49,327 bases of DNA from Stenotrophomonas maltophilia (GTDB taxonomy: Bacteria; Pseudomonadota; Gammaproteobacteria; Xanthomonadales; Xanthomonadaceae): NCBI RefSeq assembly GCF_004684085.1, contig NZ_SRHZ01000025.1, forward strand, positions 1 through 49,327, read 5' to 3'. Made by a program: the position numbers and the translations under genes. Shown here piece after piece: positions 33,028-41,099 of the stretch (its first letter is position 1; each line of letters starts with the position of its first letter). Below the pieces are notes generated by a model. It worked only from the letters and a program-made list of their open reading frames with translations. It was not told the origin of the DNA and ran no database searches.

Positions 33028-34512
33028 ATGGTGATACCGCATCCGGAAGCGCCCGAAGCCGCGCTGCGCGCGATGATCGACCAGATCCTGAAGGGGTTCG
33101 TCGATGAGGGTGTGGATCGTCTCCATTGGTTGCAGACGCTGTCGCCACGCGGGTTGTTCGATCTTGATGAGCGTCGACGCAGCTGGTGGGCCCCCAACGA
33201 CGATGGCCTGCTCGCCCGCCTGAAGGCCTGCGCAGCGGCGCCGGTTGATGTGCAGACGGCGGCACTGTTCCTTGCAGGCTCGGACGGTAATGGTCACACG
33301 CGCGAGGCCGCGTTGCAGAAGATGCGCTCAGTGCCCAGCCATCTGACGTTGTCCTGTGCCTTGCTCCGCTGCAATGATTGGGTCGCCGAAGTGCGCGCGG
33401 TGGCGAGGGATGTCGTGATGTCCCTGCTCGAGCAGTGCGCGGTGCACCACGTGCTGAAGGCTTGGCCGATCGCTGTCCGCTTGCGCGATGCACAGCGCGT
33501 GCAACGGGAATGGCTCGACGGCGGCCTGTTCGCCTGGCTGTCGTCGCCAGCCGCTCACCCCGTTCTTGAAGGGCTGCTGGGCCACCCCGAGGCAAGAACC
33601 CGGCTTGTGGCCTTCACCGTCGCCCTGCAGATCCATCCAGACGCGGAGGAACTGCGCTCGCTCGCGCTGCTGGACAACAGCCCGCAAGTCTCGCACCTGG
33701 CACTTACACATCTTTTGGCAAACGGAGCGCCTGGGGAGATCGAAGAGAAATGTGTCGTGGCGTTGGCTGCGCCCTCCAGCGGGGTGCGTGCCGCAGCGTT
33801 GCGGGCACTGGCCGAACGTAACGTGCCGGGTCTCGATGCACACATCGAAGCTGCCGCGTTTGACCGTTCGCGCAGCGTGCGCAGATTGGCGGCGTGGCTG
33901 CTTCAGCAGCGCGATGCTCCGCCCGCGATCACGTTGTGGCGCGATGAACTTCAGCAGTGCACCCGCGGGCGCTGGCGCGAGGCATTGGAAGCGTTGGGCG
34001 ACCACGCCGAAGCTGCAGATGCGAACGCGCTGCGCGCGTTGTTGCCCCAGGTCTCGGCGCGCCATCGACGCAGCTGCCTGCGCGGTTGGCTGAGGGCTGG
34101 GGACGGCGCCAGTCTGGAATGGTTGCGTGCCGCACTGGAAGAGCCTGGGCGGACCGTGAACGAGCTGCTGGCCCGTGCGACGCCCCTGTGGGCCGGCGAA
34201 CTGGATCCGGTCCTGCTGGTGGCGTTCTGCCACGATGGTCCTTCGCACGTGGCACAGGTCGGCCTGCTGAGCCAGTTGCGCAGACTGCCCCTTTGGCAGC
34301 ACCTCGATCTGCTGCTGGACACGGTGCCGCAGCGCGCCGAGGAGCAAGCTTGGCACCTGCGACTGGTGGAGAACTGGCTTGGGGCGAGCCAGCATTACTC
34401 GCCACTGGGGGCGTCCCGCCGACAGGCACTGATCAGCCGGCTTGAGCAGGGCGGTCACGCCTTGTCGGAATCAGTTGCCGCGCAGGTGCTGGCGTCGGTA
34501 CGTCGGGCCTGA
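33028..34512 (+). CDS. Large HEAT-repeat-like hypothetical protein
   Basis: A 494-aa all-helical protein without signal peptide or membrane segment. Repeated units of paired helices are visible (for example GVRAAALRALAERNVPGLDAHIEAAAFDRS, then SVRRLAAWLLQQRD), resembling HEAT or armadillo-like scaffolds, which mediate protein binding. I do not recognise a named family. The start is ATG 33028 with GGAAGCAGG before it; GTG 33025 is an alternative. It follows the SUKH island directly and has ordinary GC content, so it may or may not belong to the acquired segment. Confidence 0.75.
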   Translation: MVIPHPEAPEAALRAMIDQILKGFVDEGVDRLHWLQTLSPRGLFDLDERRRSWWAPNDDGLLARLKACAAAPVDVQTAALFLAGSDGNGHTREAALQKMRSVPSHLTLSCALLRCNDWVAEVRAVARDVVMSLLEQCAVHHVLKAWPIAVRLRDAQRVQREWLDGGLFAWLSSPAAHPVLEGLLGHPEARTRLVAFTVALQIHPDAEELRSLALLDNSPQVSHLALTHLLANGAPGEIEEKCVVALAAPSSGVRAAALRALAERNVPGLDAHIEAAAFDRSRSVRRLAAWLLQQRDAPPAITLWRDELQQCTRGRWREALEALGDHAEAADANALRALLPQVSARHRRSCLRGWLRAGDGASLEWLRAALEEPGRTVNELLARATPLWAGELDPVLLVAFCHDGPSHVAQVGLLSQLRRLPLWQHLDLLLDTVPQRAEEQAWHLRLVENWLGASQHYSPLGASRRQALISRLEQGGHALSESVAAQVLASVRRA

Positions 34513-34643
34513 ATCATGCACGCTGCTGCTTGACGAAGGCCTCTTGGAACTCAGTCAGGCCAGGGGAACTGCCGGACCGCTGGTCATCCGACCGACGCCA
34601 ACCGGCAGAGTGACTAACGACACATTCGCTATACCGAAGTTCG

Positions 34644-34668
34644 CACTACTGTGGACTTCAACGTAGTG
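34644..34668. promoter_or_regulatory. Inverted repeat before padR (possible operator)
   Basis: CACTAC (34644-34649) and GTAGTG (34663-34668) form a dyad with a 13-nt spacer, ending 11 bp before the PadR ATG. PadR regulators often bind such dyads near their own promoter. Sequence differs from the classic ATGT-N8-ACAT, so this is tentative. Confidence 0.35.
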
Positions 34669-34679
34669 GAGGGCCGGTC

Positions 34680-35045
34680 ATGTCCGAGGACGATGTCCAC
34701 CTGAAGAAGTTCCAGAAGGAGCTCAGCGCCGGAACGGTGTCGCTGGCCCTGCTGGCGGTGCTGGCCCGGGCCGGGGAGCCGCTGTACGGCTACCTCATTG
34801 CCAAGGAACTGGAGCGGGTGGGCGAGGGCGTACTGAGCGGCAAGCAGAGCGCGCTGTACCCGGTGCTGCGCAACCTGGAGGGCGCTGGCCTGCTGGAAAG
34901 CCATGTGGAGCCGTCCAGCAGCGGGCCGCCGCGGCGCTACTACCGCATCAACGAACGTGGCCGCGAAGTGCTGGCGCAGTGGCGCCAGGCCTGGCAGGCC
35001 ACCCGAGATTCCGTCGATTCCGTGTTGGAGGGGGTACCGCAATGA
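34680..35045 (+). CDS. PadR-family transcriptional regulator
   Basis: A 121-aa PadR-type winged-helix regulator (LALLAVLARAGEPLYGYLIAKELE, GKQSALYPVLRNLEGAGLLESH, RRYYRINERGREVL). Usually a dimeric repressor. A strong Shine-Dalgarno (GGAGGG) precedes the ATG. Its TGA overlaps the ATG of the next gene by 4 nt (ATGA), so the regulator and the HAAS/sensor membrane protein are made together. This pairing is recurrent in bacteria and suggests the PadR controls its own partner operon. Confidence 0.92.
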   Translation: MSEDDVHLKKFQKELSAGTVSLALLAVLARAGEPLYGYLIAKELERVGEGVLSGKQSALYPVLRNLEGAGLLESHVEPSSSGPPRRYYRINERGREVLAQWRQAWQATRDSVDSVLEGVPQ

Positions 35046-36031
35046 ACGACCCGAGCCTGGCAGGCCGAGCCCTGCCCACGACCATCCCGCAGTATCTGGC
35101 GCAACTGCGCGCGGCATTGGAAGGCGCCGACCCGGCGATGGTCCAGGACGCCCTGTACGACGCCGAGGAATACCTGCGCTCGGAACTGGCGGCGCAGCCC
35201 GGCCGCAGCGAGGCCGAGGTGATTGCCGACGTCGCCGGCAGCTATGGCGCGCCGGACGAAGTGGCGGAGATCTACCGCGAGACCGAAGTGACGGTGAACC
35301 GCGCGCTGCGTACGCCGCGTGCGGATACCGCGCCGGTGCTGCGTGCGGCGGCGGAAGCCAGTGGCGTCGAGCCGGCCGCACCGCTGCCGGCGCCGGTGCA
35401 GCGTTCGCTGCTGGCGCGCTTCTTTGGCGTGGTGACCGATCCGCATACCTACGGCGCGCTGTTCTACATGCTGCTGTCGCTGGCCACCGGCATCTTCTTC
35501 TTCACCTGGGTGGTCACCGGCCTGTCATTGTCGCTGGGCCTGCTGATCCTGATCATCGGCATTCCGCTGACCGTGCTGTTCTTCGGCTCGGTGCGCGGGC
35601 TGGCGCTGCTGGAAGGGCGGTTGGTGGAAGCGCTGCTGGGCGAACGCATGCCGCGCCGGCCGCGTTATACCGACCGCAGCCGCACGTGGCTGCAGCGCAT
35701 CGGCGACATGTTCACCGATGGCCGTACCTGGCTGACGCTGCTGTACTTCGTGCTGATGCTGCCGCTGGGCGTGGTCTACTTCACCATCGCGGTGACGTTG
35801 CTGTCGCTGTCGCTGAGCCTGATCTGGGCACCGGTGGCGGCCATCTTCAGTGGCGACATCCCTGGCGTGTACATCAACGACGTGAATGTACTGCCGATGG
35901 CGGCCTCGCCGCTGGTGGCGATCGTGGTTGCGGCGGCGGGTGCGCTGCTGCTGCTGCTGACGATGCATCTGGCACGCGGCATCGGCAAGCTGCATGGGCT
36001 GATCGCCAAGAACCTGCTGGTGCGGTTGTAA
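35042..36031 (+). CDS. HAAS-domain and putative-sensor membrane protein
   Basis: A 329-aa protein. The N-terminal part (about 15-75, IPQYLAQLRAALEGADPAMVQDALYDAEEYL) is a HAAS-type helical domain that is typical of PadR partners. The C-terminal part (about 135-320) has four hydrophobic segments of the putative-sensor family type (PF13796), with two long hydrophobic hairpins and the basic KNLLVRL end. Function is unknown; partner-dependent control of PadR by membrane state is an inference. Confidence 0.85.
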   Translation: MNDPSLAGRALPTTIPQYLAQLRAALEGADPAMVQDALYDAEEYLRSELAAQPGRSEAEVIADVAGSYGAPDEVAEIYRETEVTVNRALRTPRADTAPVLRAAAEASGVEPAAPLPAPVQRSLLARFFGVVTDPHTYGALFYMLLSLATGIFFFTWVVTGLSLSLGLLILIIGIPLTVLFFGSVRGLALLEGRLVEALLGERMPRRPRYTDRSRTWLQRIGDMFTDGRTWLTLLYFVLMLPLGVVYFTIAVTLLSLSLSLIWAPVAAIFSGDIPGVYINDVNVLPMAASPLVAIVVAAAGALLLLLTMHLARGIGKLHGLIAKNLLVRL

Positions 36032-36038
36032 GCGGTCA

Positions 36039-36131
36039 GGGGTCGGATCCCTGTTCGCAGAACAGGGCTCTGACCCCGGCTTCGATCGTGCTGGGGTCAG
36101 AGCCCTTTCCGTTGGAAAGGGATCCGACCCC
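36039..36131. repeat. Two GGGGTCGGATCCC hairpins in opposite orientation
   Basis: Unit 1 (36039-36077) begins GGGGTCGGATCCC and ends CTCTGACCCC. Unit 2 (36093-36131) begins GGGGTCAGAGCCC and ends GGATCCGACCCC. Each is a 39-bp imperfect hairpin with a 3-nt loop, and the two are mirror images, so the outer arms are also complementary. Placed between the convergent sensor and phaZ genes, where they could act as bidirectional terminators. Confidence 0.8.
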
Positions 36132-36142
36132 GAGGCGGGGAA

Positions 36143-37450
36143 TTACCCCGCCTTTCGCCGCAGCGGGGTGACGTTGCTCTTCTTCTTCGCGGCCTTGGCC
36201 GCAGGCGCTTCGGCATGTGCGGCGAAGAAGTCGCGTACCTTCGGGTAGACCACTTCGCGCCAGCGACGGCCGCTGAAGATGCCGTAGTGGCCGGCGCCTT
36301 CGACGATGAAATGCTCGCGTCGGTCGGCCGCGATGCCGGTGCACAGCGACTGCGCCGCTTCGGTCTGGCCGAGACCGGCAATATCGTCCAGCTCGCCTTC
36401 GATGCTCAGCAGCGCGGTATCGCGGATCGCCGACGGATCAACCTTCTCGCCGTTGACCACCCACTCGCCACGCGGCAGCAGGAAGTCCTGGAACACCACG
36501 GAAATGGTATCCAGGTAGTACTTGGCCGGCATGTCCAGCACGGCGTTGTACTCGTCATAGAAATTGCGATGCGCGTCGGCGTCTTCCAGGTCGCCCTTGA
36601 CCAGATCGGTGTAGAAATCCCAGTGCGAGCTGAAGTGGCGGCTGGGGTTCATCGACAGGAAACCTGCATGTTGCAGGAAGCCTGGGTACACGCGACGACC
36701 GGCACCGGGGTAGCTGGCCGGCACGGTGTGGATGACGTTGTTCTCGAACCACGACAGCGGGTTCTGCGTGGCCAGGTTGTTGACGGCGGTCGGGCTGCAG
36801 CGCGCATCGATCGGGCCGCCCATCATCACCAACGTGCGCGGGGTCGGTTCACCACGGCTGGCCATCAGCGAAACCGCAGCCAGCACCGGTACGGTCGGCT
36901 GGCACACGCTCACCACGTGCAGGCGCTCGACGCCGAGGTGGCGGATGAACTCCTGGATGTAGGCGATGTAGTCGTCGAGGCCGAACTCGCCTTCGCTGGC
37001 CGGCACCATGCGCGCATCGACCCAGTCGGTGACGTACACGCGGTGGTCGCGCAGCAGAGTGCGCACGGTATCGCGCAGCAGCGTGGCATGGTGACCCGAC
37101 AGCGGCGCCACCACCAGCACGAACGGCTGGTTGAGCATGGTGTGCAGCTGGTCGGCTTCATTGCTGTGGCGCTTGAAGCGCAGCAGCTTGCAGAACGGCT
37201 TGCTCACTTCCTCGTGCACGACGATCGGCACGCGCTCGCCCTCGACCTCGATTTCGTTGATGCCCCACTCGGGCTTCTCGTAATCCTTGCCGATGCGATG
37301 GAAAAGCTCATTGACCGCCGCCAGGCGATCAGCGCCGGGCATCTGCGACCACCAGTGACCCTGGTTGGCGAAGAATTTGGCGTTGGCCTGGGCCTGGTGC
37401 ACCCAGGGGGCGAGCAGGTTGCGGGTCAGTTCGTGCAGTTGATAGAGCAT
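36143..37450 (-). CDS. phaZ: Intracellular polyhydroxyalkanoate depolymerase
   Basis: A 435-aa alpha/beta hydrolase of the intracellular PHB depolymerase family (TIGR01849-like). The nucleophile region is VVSVCQPTVPVLA with Cys in place of the usual lipase-box Ser, as in the Ralstonia-type PhaZ. Other marks are PLSGHHATLLRDTVRTLL, VYVTDWVDARMVP and the C-terminal His in GAGHYGIFSGRRWREVVYP. A Lys/Ala-rich tail follows. It degrades stored poly(3-hydroxybutyrate). No pha synthesis gene is in the window. Confidence 0.9.
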   Translation of the reverse strand: MLYQLHELTRNLLAPWVHQAQANAKFFANQGHWWSQMPGADRLAAVNELFHRIGKDYEKPEWGINEIEVEGERVPIVVHEEVSKPFCKLLRFKRHSNEADQLHTMLNQPFVLVVAPLSGHHATLLRDTVRTLLRDHRVYVTDWVDARMVPASEGEFGLDDYIAYIQEFIRHLGVERLHVVSVCQPTVPVLAAVSLMASRGEPTPRTLVMMGGPIDARCSPTAVNNLATQNPLSWFENNVIHTVPASYPGAGRRVYPGFLQHAGFLSMNPSRHFSSHWDFYTDLVKGDLEDADAHRNFYDEYNAVLDMPAKYYLDTISVVFQDFLLPRGEWVVNGEKVDPSAIRDTALLSIEGELDDIAGLGQTEAAQSLCTGIAADRREHFIVEGAGHYGIFSGRRWREVVYPKVRDFFAAHAEAPAAKAAKKKSNVTPLRRKAG

Positions 37451-37543
37451 GACGACCGAATATGTATGGTCATATGTTGCCGCGCAGCATATCCCATCTG
37501 GGTGTCCCGCAGGTTAAGTTGGCTGAAAATAATGAATCCGGAT

Positions 37544-38134
37544 TCACATCCGTTCCAGCGCGGCCGCATCGCCTGCCAGGGCGGGGCCGAGCCAGCAGTG
37601 CGAGCCTACCGACTGCAGGCCGTGCCGGGCCAGTTCGCGGCCGTACCAGCGCGCCGGGCGGGCCTGGAAGCCGTCGTGGTCGCCCTCGAACGCATCCTCG
37701 GCGGCGAAGGTTTTCAGGAAGGCCACGCCGCCGGTCAGCTCGGCCACGCCGGCCAGGCCAGCGCGCAGTTCGCGATTGGGCACGTAGTGCATCACGTCCG
37801 AGCAGACCAGCAGGTCGACCGGGGCACAGGGCCGCAGCCAGGCGAAATCGCCGAAGCTGGCCAGGTGCAGGTTGCGGGTCCGGCCATAGCGGCGCACAGC
37901 GTACTCGCTGCTGTCGAAACCGAGGTATTCGACCTTCGGACGCAGCTTCAGCAGCGGCGCGCGCCAGGCGCCTTCGCCACAGCCGATGTCCAGCACGCTG
38001 CGGATCGGCCGCTCCAGGTAGTACTCGGCACTGGCCACGGCCAAGGCGACCTTGCGCGCCAGGCGGGCGCTGCCGCCGATGTCGGCACGGCGGTACCAGC
38101 GTTGGAAGTAGGCGGCGTCGTAGGTCTTGTCCAT
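37544..38134 (-). CDS. Class I SAM-dependent methyltransferase
   Basis: A 196-aa methyltransferase. Motif I is VLDIGCGEGAWRAPLL (about 46-61), and FDSS at the end of strand 2 binds the SAM ribose; the LLVCSDVMHYVPN segment is motif II/post-II. Acceptor substrate unknown. The start at 38134 (MDKTYDAAYF) was preferred because the longer frame runs into SMAG repeat DNA. Confidence 0.88.
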   Translation of the reverse strand: MDKTYDAAYFQRWYRRADIGGSARLARKVALAVASAEYYLERPIRSVLDIGCGEGAWRAPLLKLRPKVEYLGFDSSEYAVRRYGRTRNLHLASFGDFAWLRPCAPVDLLVCSDVMHYVPNRELRAGLAGVAELTGGVAFLKTFAAEDAFEGDHDGFQARPARWYGRELARHGLQSVGSHCWLGPALAGDAAALERM

Positions 38135-38169
38135 GGGGCAGGGCACGGTGATGAAAGCGGAGCGTAATA

Positions 38170-38279
38170 GTAGAGCCACGCCATGCGTGGCTGCGATGGT
38201 GCGGTGGGCAGCCATCCATGGGATGGCTCTACTGTGATGCGGCGATTGGACGCGGCAGCCACCCATGGGGTGGCTCTAC
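38170..38279. repeat. Three SMAG elements
   Basis: One forward unit (38170-38193, GTAGAGCCACGC) and two inverted units (38209-38232 and 38256-38279, both ending GGCTCTAC, with CCATGG centres). They fill the divergent gap between the methyltransferase and hemJ genes, so promoters must overlap or flank them. GACAAT (38283-38288) directly after the last unit could be a hemJ -10. Confidence 0.85.
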
Positions 38280-38323
38280 TGCGACAATAGGCCCCCATCC
38301 CCGCCAGCCGCTGGAGCGAGCGC

Positions 38324-38779
38324 ATGCAGAGCTACTACTGGGTCAAAACCTTCCACATCGTGTTCGTGGTGGCGTGGATGGCCACGGTGTTCTACCTGCC
38401 GCGCATCCTGGTGAACCTGGCCGAGACGGCGGGGCAGACGGCCGTGACCGAGCGCCTGCAGCTGATGGGCCTGCGCCTGTACCGCTTCGGTCACTCGATG
38501 TTCGGCCTGGCGTTCCTGCTGGGCCTGGTGCTGTGGCTGGGCTACAAGGTCATCCCCGATTTCCCGACCATGGTCGCGCCCGGTGGCGCCGGCTGGCTGC
38601 ATGCCAAGCTGGGCCTGGTGGTGGTGCTGCTGGTGTACTTCAGCTGGATTGGGCGGCTGCTGAAGGGAGTGGCCAAGGGCCGGCCGCTGCCGTCGTCGCG
38701 CGCGCTGCGCTGGATCAACGAGATCCCGCTGCTGGCCTTCATTCCGATCGTGTGGCTGGTGCTGGCCAAGCCGTTCTGA
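38324..38779 (+). CDS. hemJ: HemJ/CopD-like membrane protein, probable protoporphyrinogen oxidase
   Basis: A 151-aa integral membrane protein with four hydrophobic helices. YYWVKTFHIVFVVAWM (His11), FYLPRI (Arg27), GWLHAKLGLV (His93, Lys95) and a final NEIPLL are the conserved HemJ (UPF0093/COG1981) features, and the match to cyanobacterial HemJ is clear through helix 4. HemJ oxidises protoporphyrinogen IX to protoporphyrin IX in haem synthesis. CopD-family annotation is the alternative for the same sequence. Confidence 0.78.
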   Translation: MQSYYWVKTFHIVFVVAWMATVFYLPRILVNLAETAGQTAVTERLQLMGLRLYRFGHSMFGLAFLLGLVLWLGYKVIPDFPTMVAPGGAGWLHAKLGLVVVLLVYFSWIGRLLKGVAKGRPLPSSRALRWINEIPLLAFIPIVWLVLAKPF

Positions 38780-39092
38780 CAGTCCGTTATCCGTAGAGCC
38801 ATGCTTGGCTCTACGGGTTCGCGTGATTCTTCGCCAAAGCAGAGGCATCCACGCATGGCGTGGATCTACTGGGTGCAGCTGTGGCTTTTGATGTTCAGGT
38901 CCGCCATGAGCGAGCCGAGCATCGCAGGTGAAACAGGGGCGAAGAGGCGCCGATGTCTGAGCGCAGCGAGTTCGGCGCCGTCCCCTGATTCACCGAGAAG
39001 CGCAGGGAACCGGTGCATCGCACCGGCTCGCGCTCGGCGGCGTGTTCTTTGGTTACTTTCTTGCACGAGCAAGAAAGTAACAAGCCGATGAA
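38780..39092. repeat. Intergenic repeats: two SMAG units and a 13-bp hairpin element
   Basis: 313 bp with no credible gene. SMAG units at 38793-38814 (GTAG and CTAC at both ends) and 38846-38869 (inverted). From about 38875 to 39081 is a segment ending in a perfect 13-bp hairpin (39052-39064 with 39069-39081, GTTACTTTCTTGC arms, ACGA loop), with CCGGTGCATCGCACCGG inside at 39010-39026. The hairpin sits 11 bp past the accA stop and may end accA transcription, though no T-tract follows it on the minus strand. Confidence 0.6.
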
Positions 39093-40052
39093 TCACGCTG
39101 CTTCGTACGTGCCGTAGCTGCGCAGGCGCTTGTAGCGCTGGTCCAGCAGCTGCTCGGTGGACAGCTTGTCCAGCGCATCCAGCTCGTTCAGCAGCACGGC
39201 CTTCAGGCGCTTGGCCATCTGCGTCGGGTTGCGGTGGGCGCCGCCGGTCGGCTCGCGCACGACCTTGTCGACCAGGCCCAGACCCTTCAGGCGCGGGGCG
39301 GTCAGGCCCAGCTGCTCGGCCGCGTCCTTGGCCTTGCCGGCGTCCTTCCACAGGATCGAGGCGCAGCCTTCCGGGGTGATGGTCGAATACACCGCGTATT
39401 CCAGCATCACGGTGCGGTCGCCCACGCCCAGTGCCAGCGCGCCGCCGGAGCCGCCTTCACCGATCACGGTGCAGATGATCGGCACTTTCAGTTCGGCCAT
39501 CTCGATCAGGTTGCGTGCGATCGCTTCGGACTGGCCGCGCGATTCGGCGTCGATGCCCGGCCAGGCGCCAGCGGTGTCGATCAGTGTCAGCACCGGCAGG
39601 CCGAAGCGCTCGGCCATCTTCATCAGGCGCAGCGCCTTGCGGTAGCCCTCCGGCTTGGGCATGCCGAAGTTGCGCTTGATCTTTTCCTTGGTGTCGCGGC
39701 CCTTCTGGTGGCCGATCACCATCACCGCGCGGCCGTTGATGCGGGCCAGGCCACCCATGATGGCTTTGTCGTCGGCGAAGGCGCGGTCGCCGGCCAGCTC
39801 CTGGAACTCATCGAACATGACGCGGAGGTAGTCGGCGGTGTACGGGCGCGACGGGTGACGGGCCAGCTGCAGCACCTGCCATGAGGTCAGGTTGCGGAAG
39901 ATCTGCGCGGTGCGCAGACGCAGCTTGTCCTGCAGCGCGCTCACTTCCGCCTCGACATTGACCGCCGGCCCGGCACTGGCGTTGCGCAGTTCCTGGATCT
40001 TGGCTTCCAGGTCGGCGATGGGTTGCTCGAAGTCGAGGTAGTTCGGATTCAT
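39093..40052 (-). CDS. accA: Acetyl-CoA carboxylase carboxyltransferase subunit alpha
   Basis: A 319-aa carboxyltransferase subunit that, with AccD, transfers the carboxyl group from carboxybiotin to acetyl-CoA to give malonyl-CoA, the first step of fatty acid synthesis. Typical segments are [17 protein letters not shown] at the N-terminus, [31 protein letters not shown] and the [12 protein letters not shown] region. Length matches E. coli AccA. Start at 40052 fits the conserved NYLDFE start. Same strand as dnaE, but a lipoprotein gene intervenes. Confidence 0.96.
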   Translation of the reverse strand: MNPNYLDFEQPIADLEAKIQELRNASAGPAVNVEAEVSALQDKLRLRTAQIFRNLTSWQVLQLARHPSRPYTADYLRVMFDEFQELAGDRAFADDKAIMGGLARINGRAVMVIGHQKGRDTKEKIKRNFGMPKPEGYRKALRLMKMAERFGLPVLTLIDTAGAWPGIDAESRGQSEAIARNLIEMAELKVPIICTVIGEGGSGGALALGVGDRTVMLEYAVYSTITPEGCASILWKDAGKAKDAAEQLGLTAPRLKGLGLVDKVVREPTGGAHRNPTQMAKRLKAVLLNELDALDKLSTEQLLDQRYKRLRSYGTYEAA

Positions 40053-40080
40053 CGGAAGCCGTCGTGTAAAGAAGAGGGGA

Positions 40081-40086
40081 ATTCTA
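40081..40086 (-). promoter_or_regulatory. Candidate -10 box of accA
   Basis: TAGAAT on the minus strand, about 28 nt upstream of the accA ATG. No good -35. It would allow accA expression separate from the upstream dnaE and lipoprotein genes. Confidence 0.3.
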
Positions 40087-40165
40087 GCCGAATGCGTACA
40101 AACCACCCGTACGCCTTCGTCTGGAAGGCGACGGTAGCGCAGCCGGGCAGGGGGCGCCAGTCAGC

Positions 40166-41035
40166 TCAGGGCACCACCAGCGCACTACGGCCCATCAGCT
40201 GGCTGCGCTGGGAGACGAAGTCGTTGTAGGCCTCGTTGGCTTCCCGGCCCTGGTTGGCGCCCAAGGTAGCGGTGGCCGAGGTGAAGGCCATCTGTGCGTC
40301 GAAGTCCTGCTTGCGCAGGGCCTTCTGTTCATCGGCGGTGGTGGCCTTGAGCCAGCGTGCATAGACCTCGCGCAGGGGCGCCGCGTGGGCCTCGAAGGCG
40401 GGGACCAGTGCCGGCAGGCTGGACGGCGCCGGTTCCAGGCTGAACACCGGGGCCACGTAGCCGGCTGGCTGCTCGCGCTTGAATGCACCGGGCTCGCCCA
40501 TGCCTTCTTCCACATAGGCGATGAAGTCTGGTGCGGTGAACACCTTCGCCACGATCTGGCCGCCGCTGGAATCAACGTGGGCTACCACCTTTTCCTTCGG
40601 GAACGGTTCGCGCACGCCGTAGGTCCAGGTCTTGTCGATGAACAGGTCGTGGCTCTTCTCGAACGGGCCCTGGAGGTCGACGCCGCCCAGCTCGATACCG
40701 TTGTTGCCGGTGCCGAAATTCTTCAGCTTGCTCTCGTCGGTGACGTAGATCTCGCGGGCGATCACGTACTCGCTCAGGGTCGGGTTGATCAGGCCGCCAC
40801 GGCCGTCGACATAGACGATGAAGCGCACGTCGCCGAGCTTGTCGGTGTGCAGGCGATGTTCGCCGATGGCCAGTGAGATCGGGCGCGAGCCCTGCGCAGC
40901 CACCGGCAGGTCCTGGTCGTCGATGCTCAGCGCCAGCGGCGTGTCGGTCGGGTTGTCGATCTGGAACTCGACCTTCGAGGGCGAGCAGGCGGCCAGGGCC
41001 AGTGCGGCAGCGAACGGGAACAGCAGCGTCTTCAT
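40166..41035 (-). CDS. Uncharacterised lipoprotein between dnaE and accA
   Basis: A 289-aa protein with lipobox LAAC (Cys17). The N-terminal domain looks beta-rich (KVEFQIDNPTDTPLALSIDDQDLP), the C-terminal third is helical (ARWLKATTADEQKALRKQDF). I do not recognise the family. In other gammaproteobacteria accA usually follows dnaE closely, so this is an insertion of a lineage gene in a conserved block. A TTG 6 nt upstream is an alternative start. 64 bp after the dnaE stop. Confidence 0.75.
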   Translation of the reverse strand: MKTLLFPFAAALALAACSPSKVEFQIDNPTDTPLALSIDDQDLPVAAQGSRPISLAIGEHRLHTDKLGDVRFIVYVDGRGGLINPTLSEYVIAREIYVTDESKLKNFGTGNNGIELGGVDLQGPFEKSHDLFIDKTWTYGVREPFPKEKVVAHVDSSGGQIVAKVFTAPDFIAYVEEGMGEPGAFKREQPAGYVAPVFSLEPAPSSLPALVPAFEAHAAPLREVYARWLKATTADEQKALRKQDFDAQMAFTSATATLGANQGREANEAYNDFVSQRSQLMGRSALVVP

Positions 41036-41099
41036 CGGCAATCGTCCTTGATACGTGGAACGGGTAAACAGGGGGTTCGGGAAAACCAGGGAGCCAGCC

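Noticed and set aside
32143..34512. Search for a toxin, recombinase or transposase to explain the SUKH island.
   Set aside because: No frame on either strand shows nuclease, Rhs, integrase or transposase motifs, so I do not claim a mobile element here.
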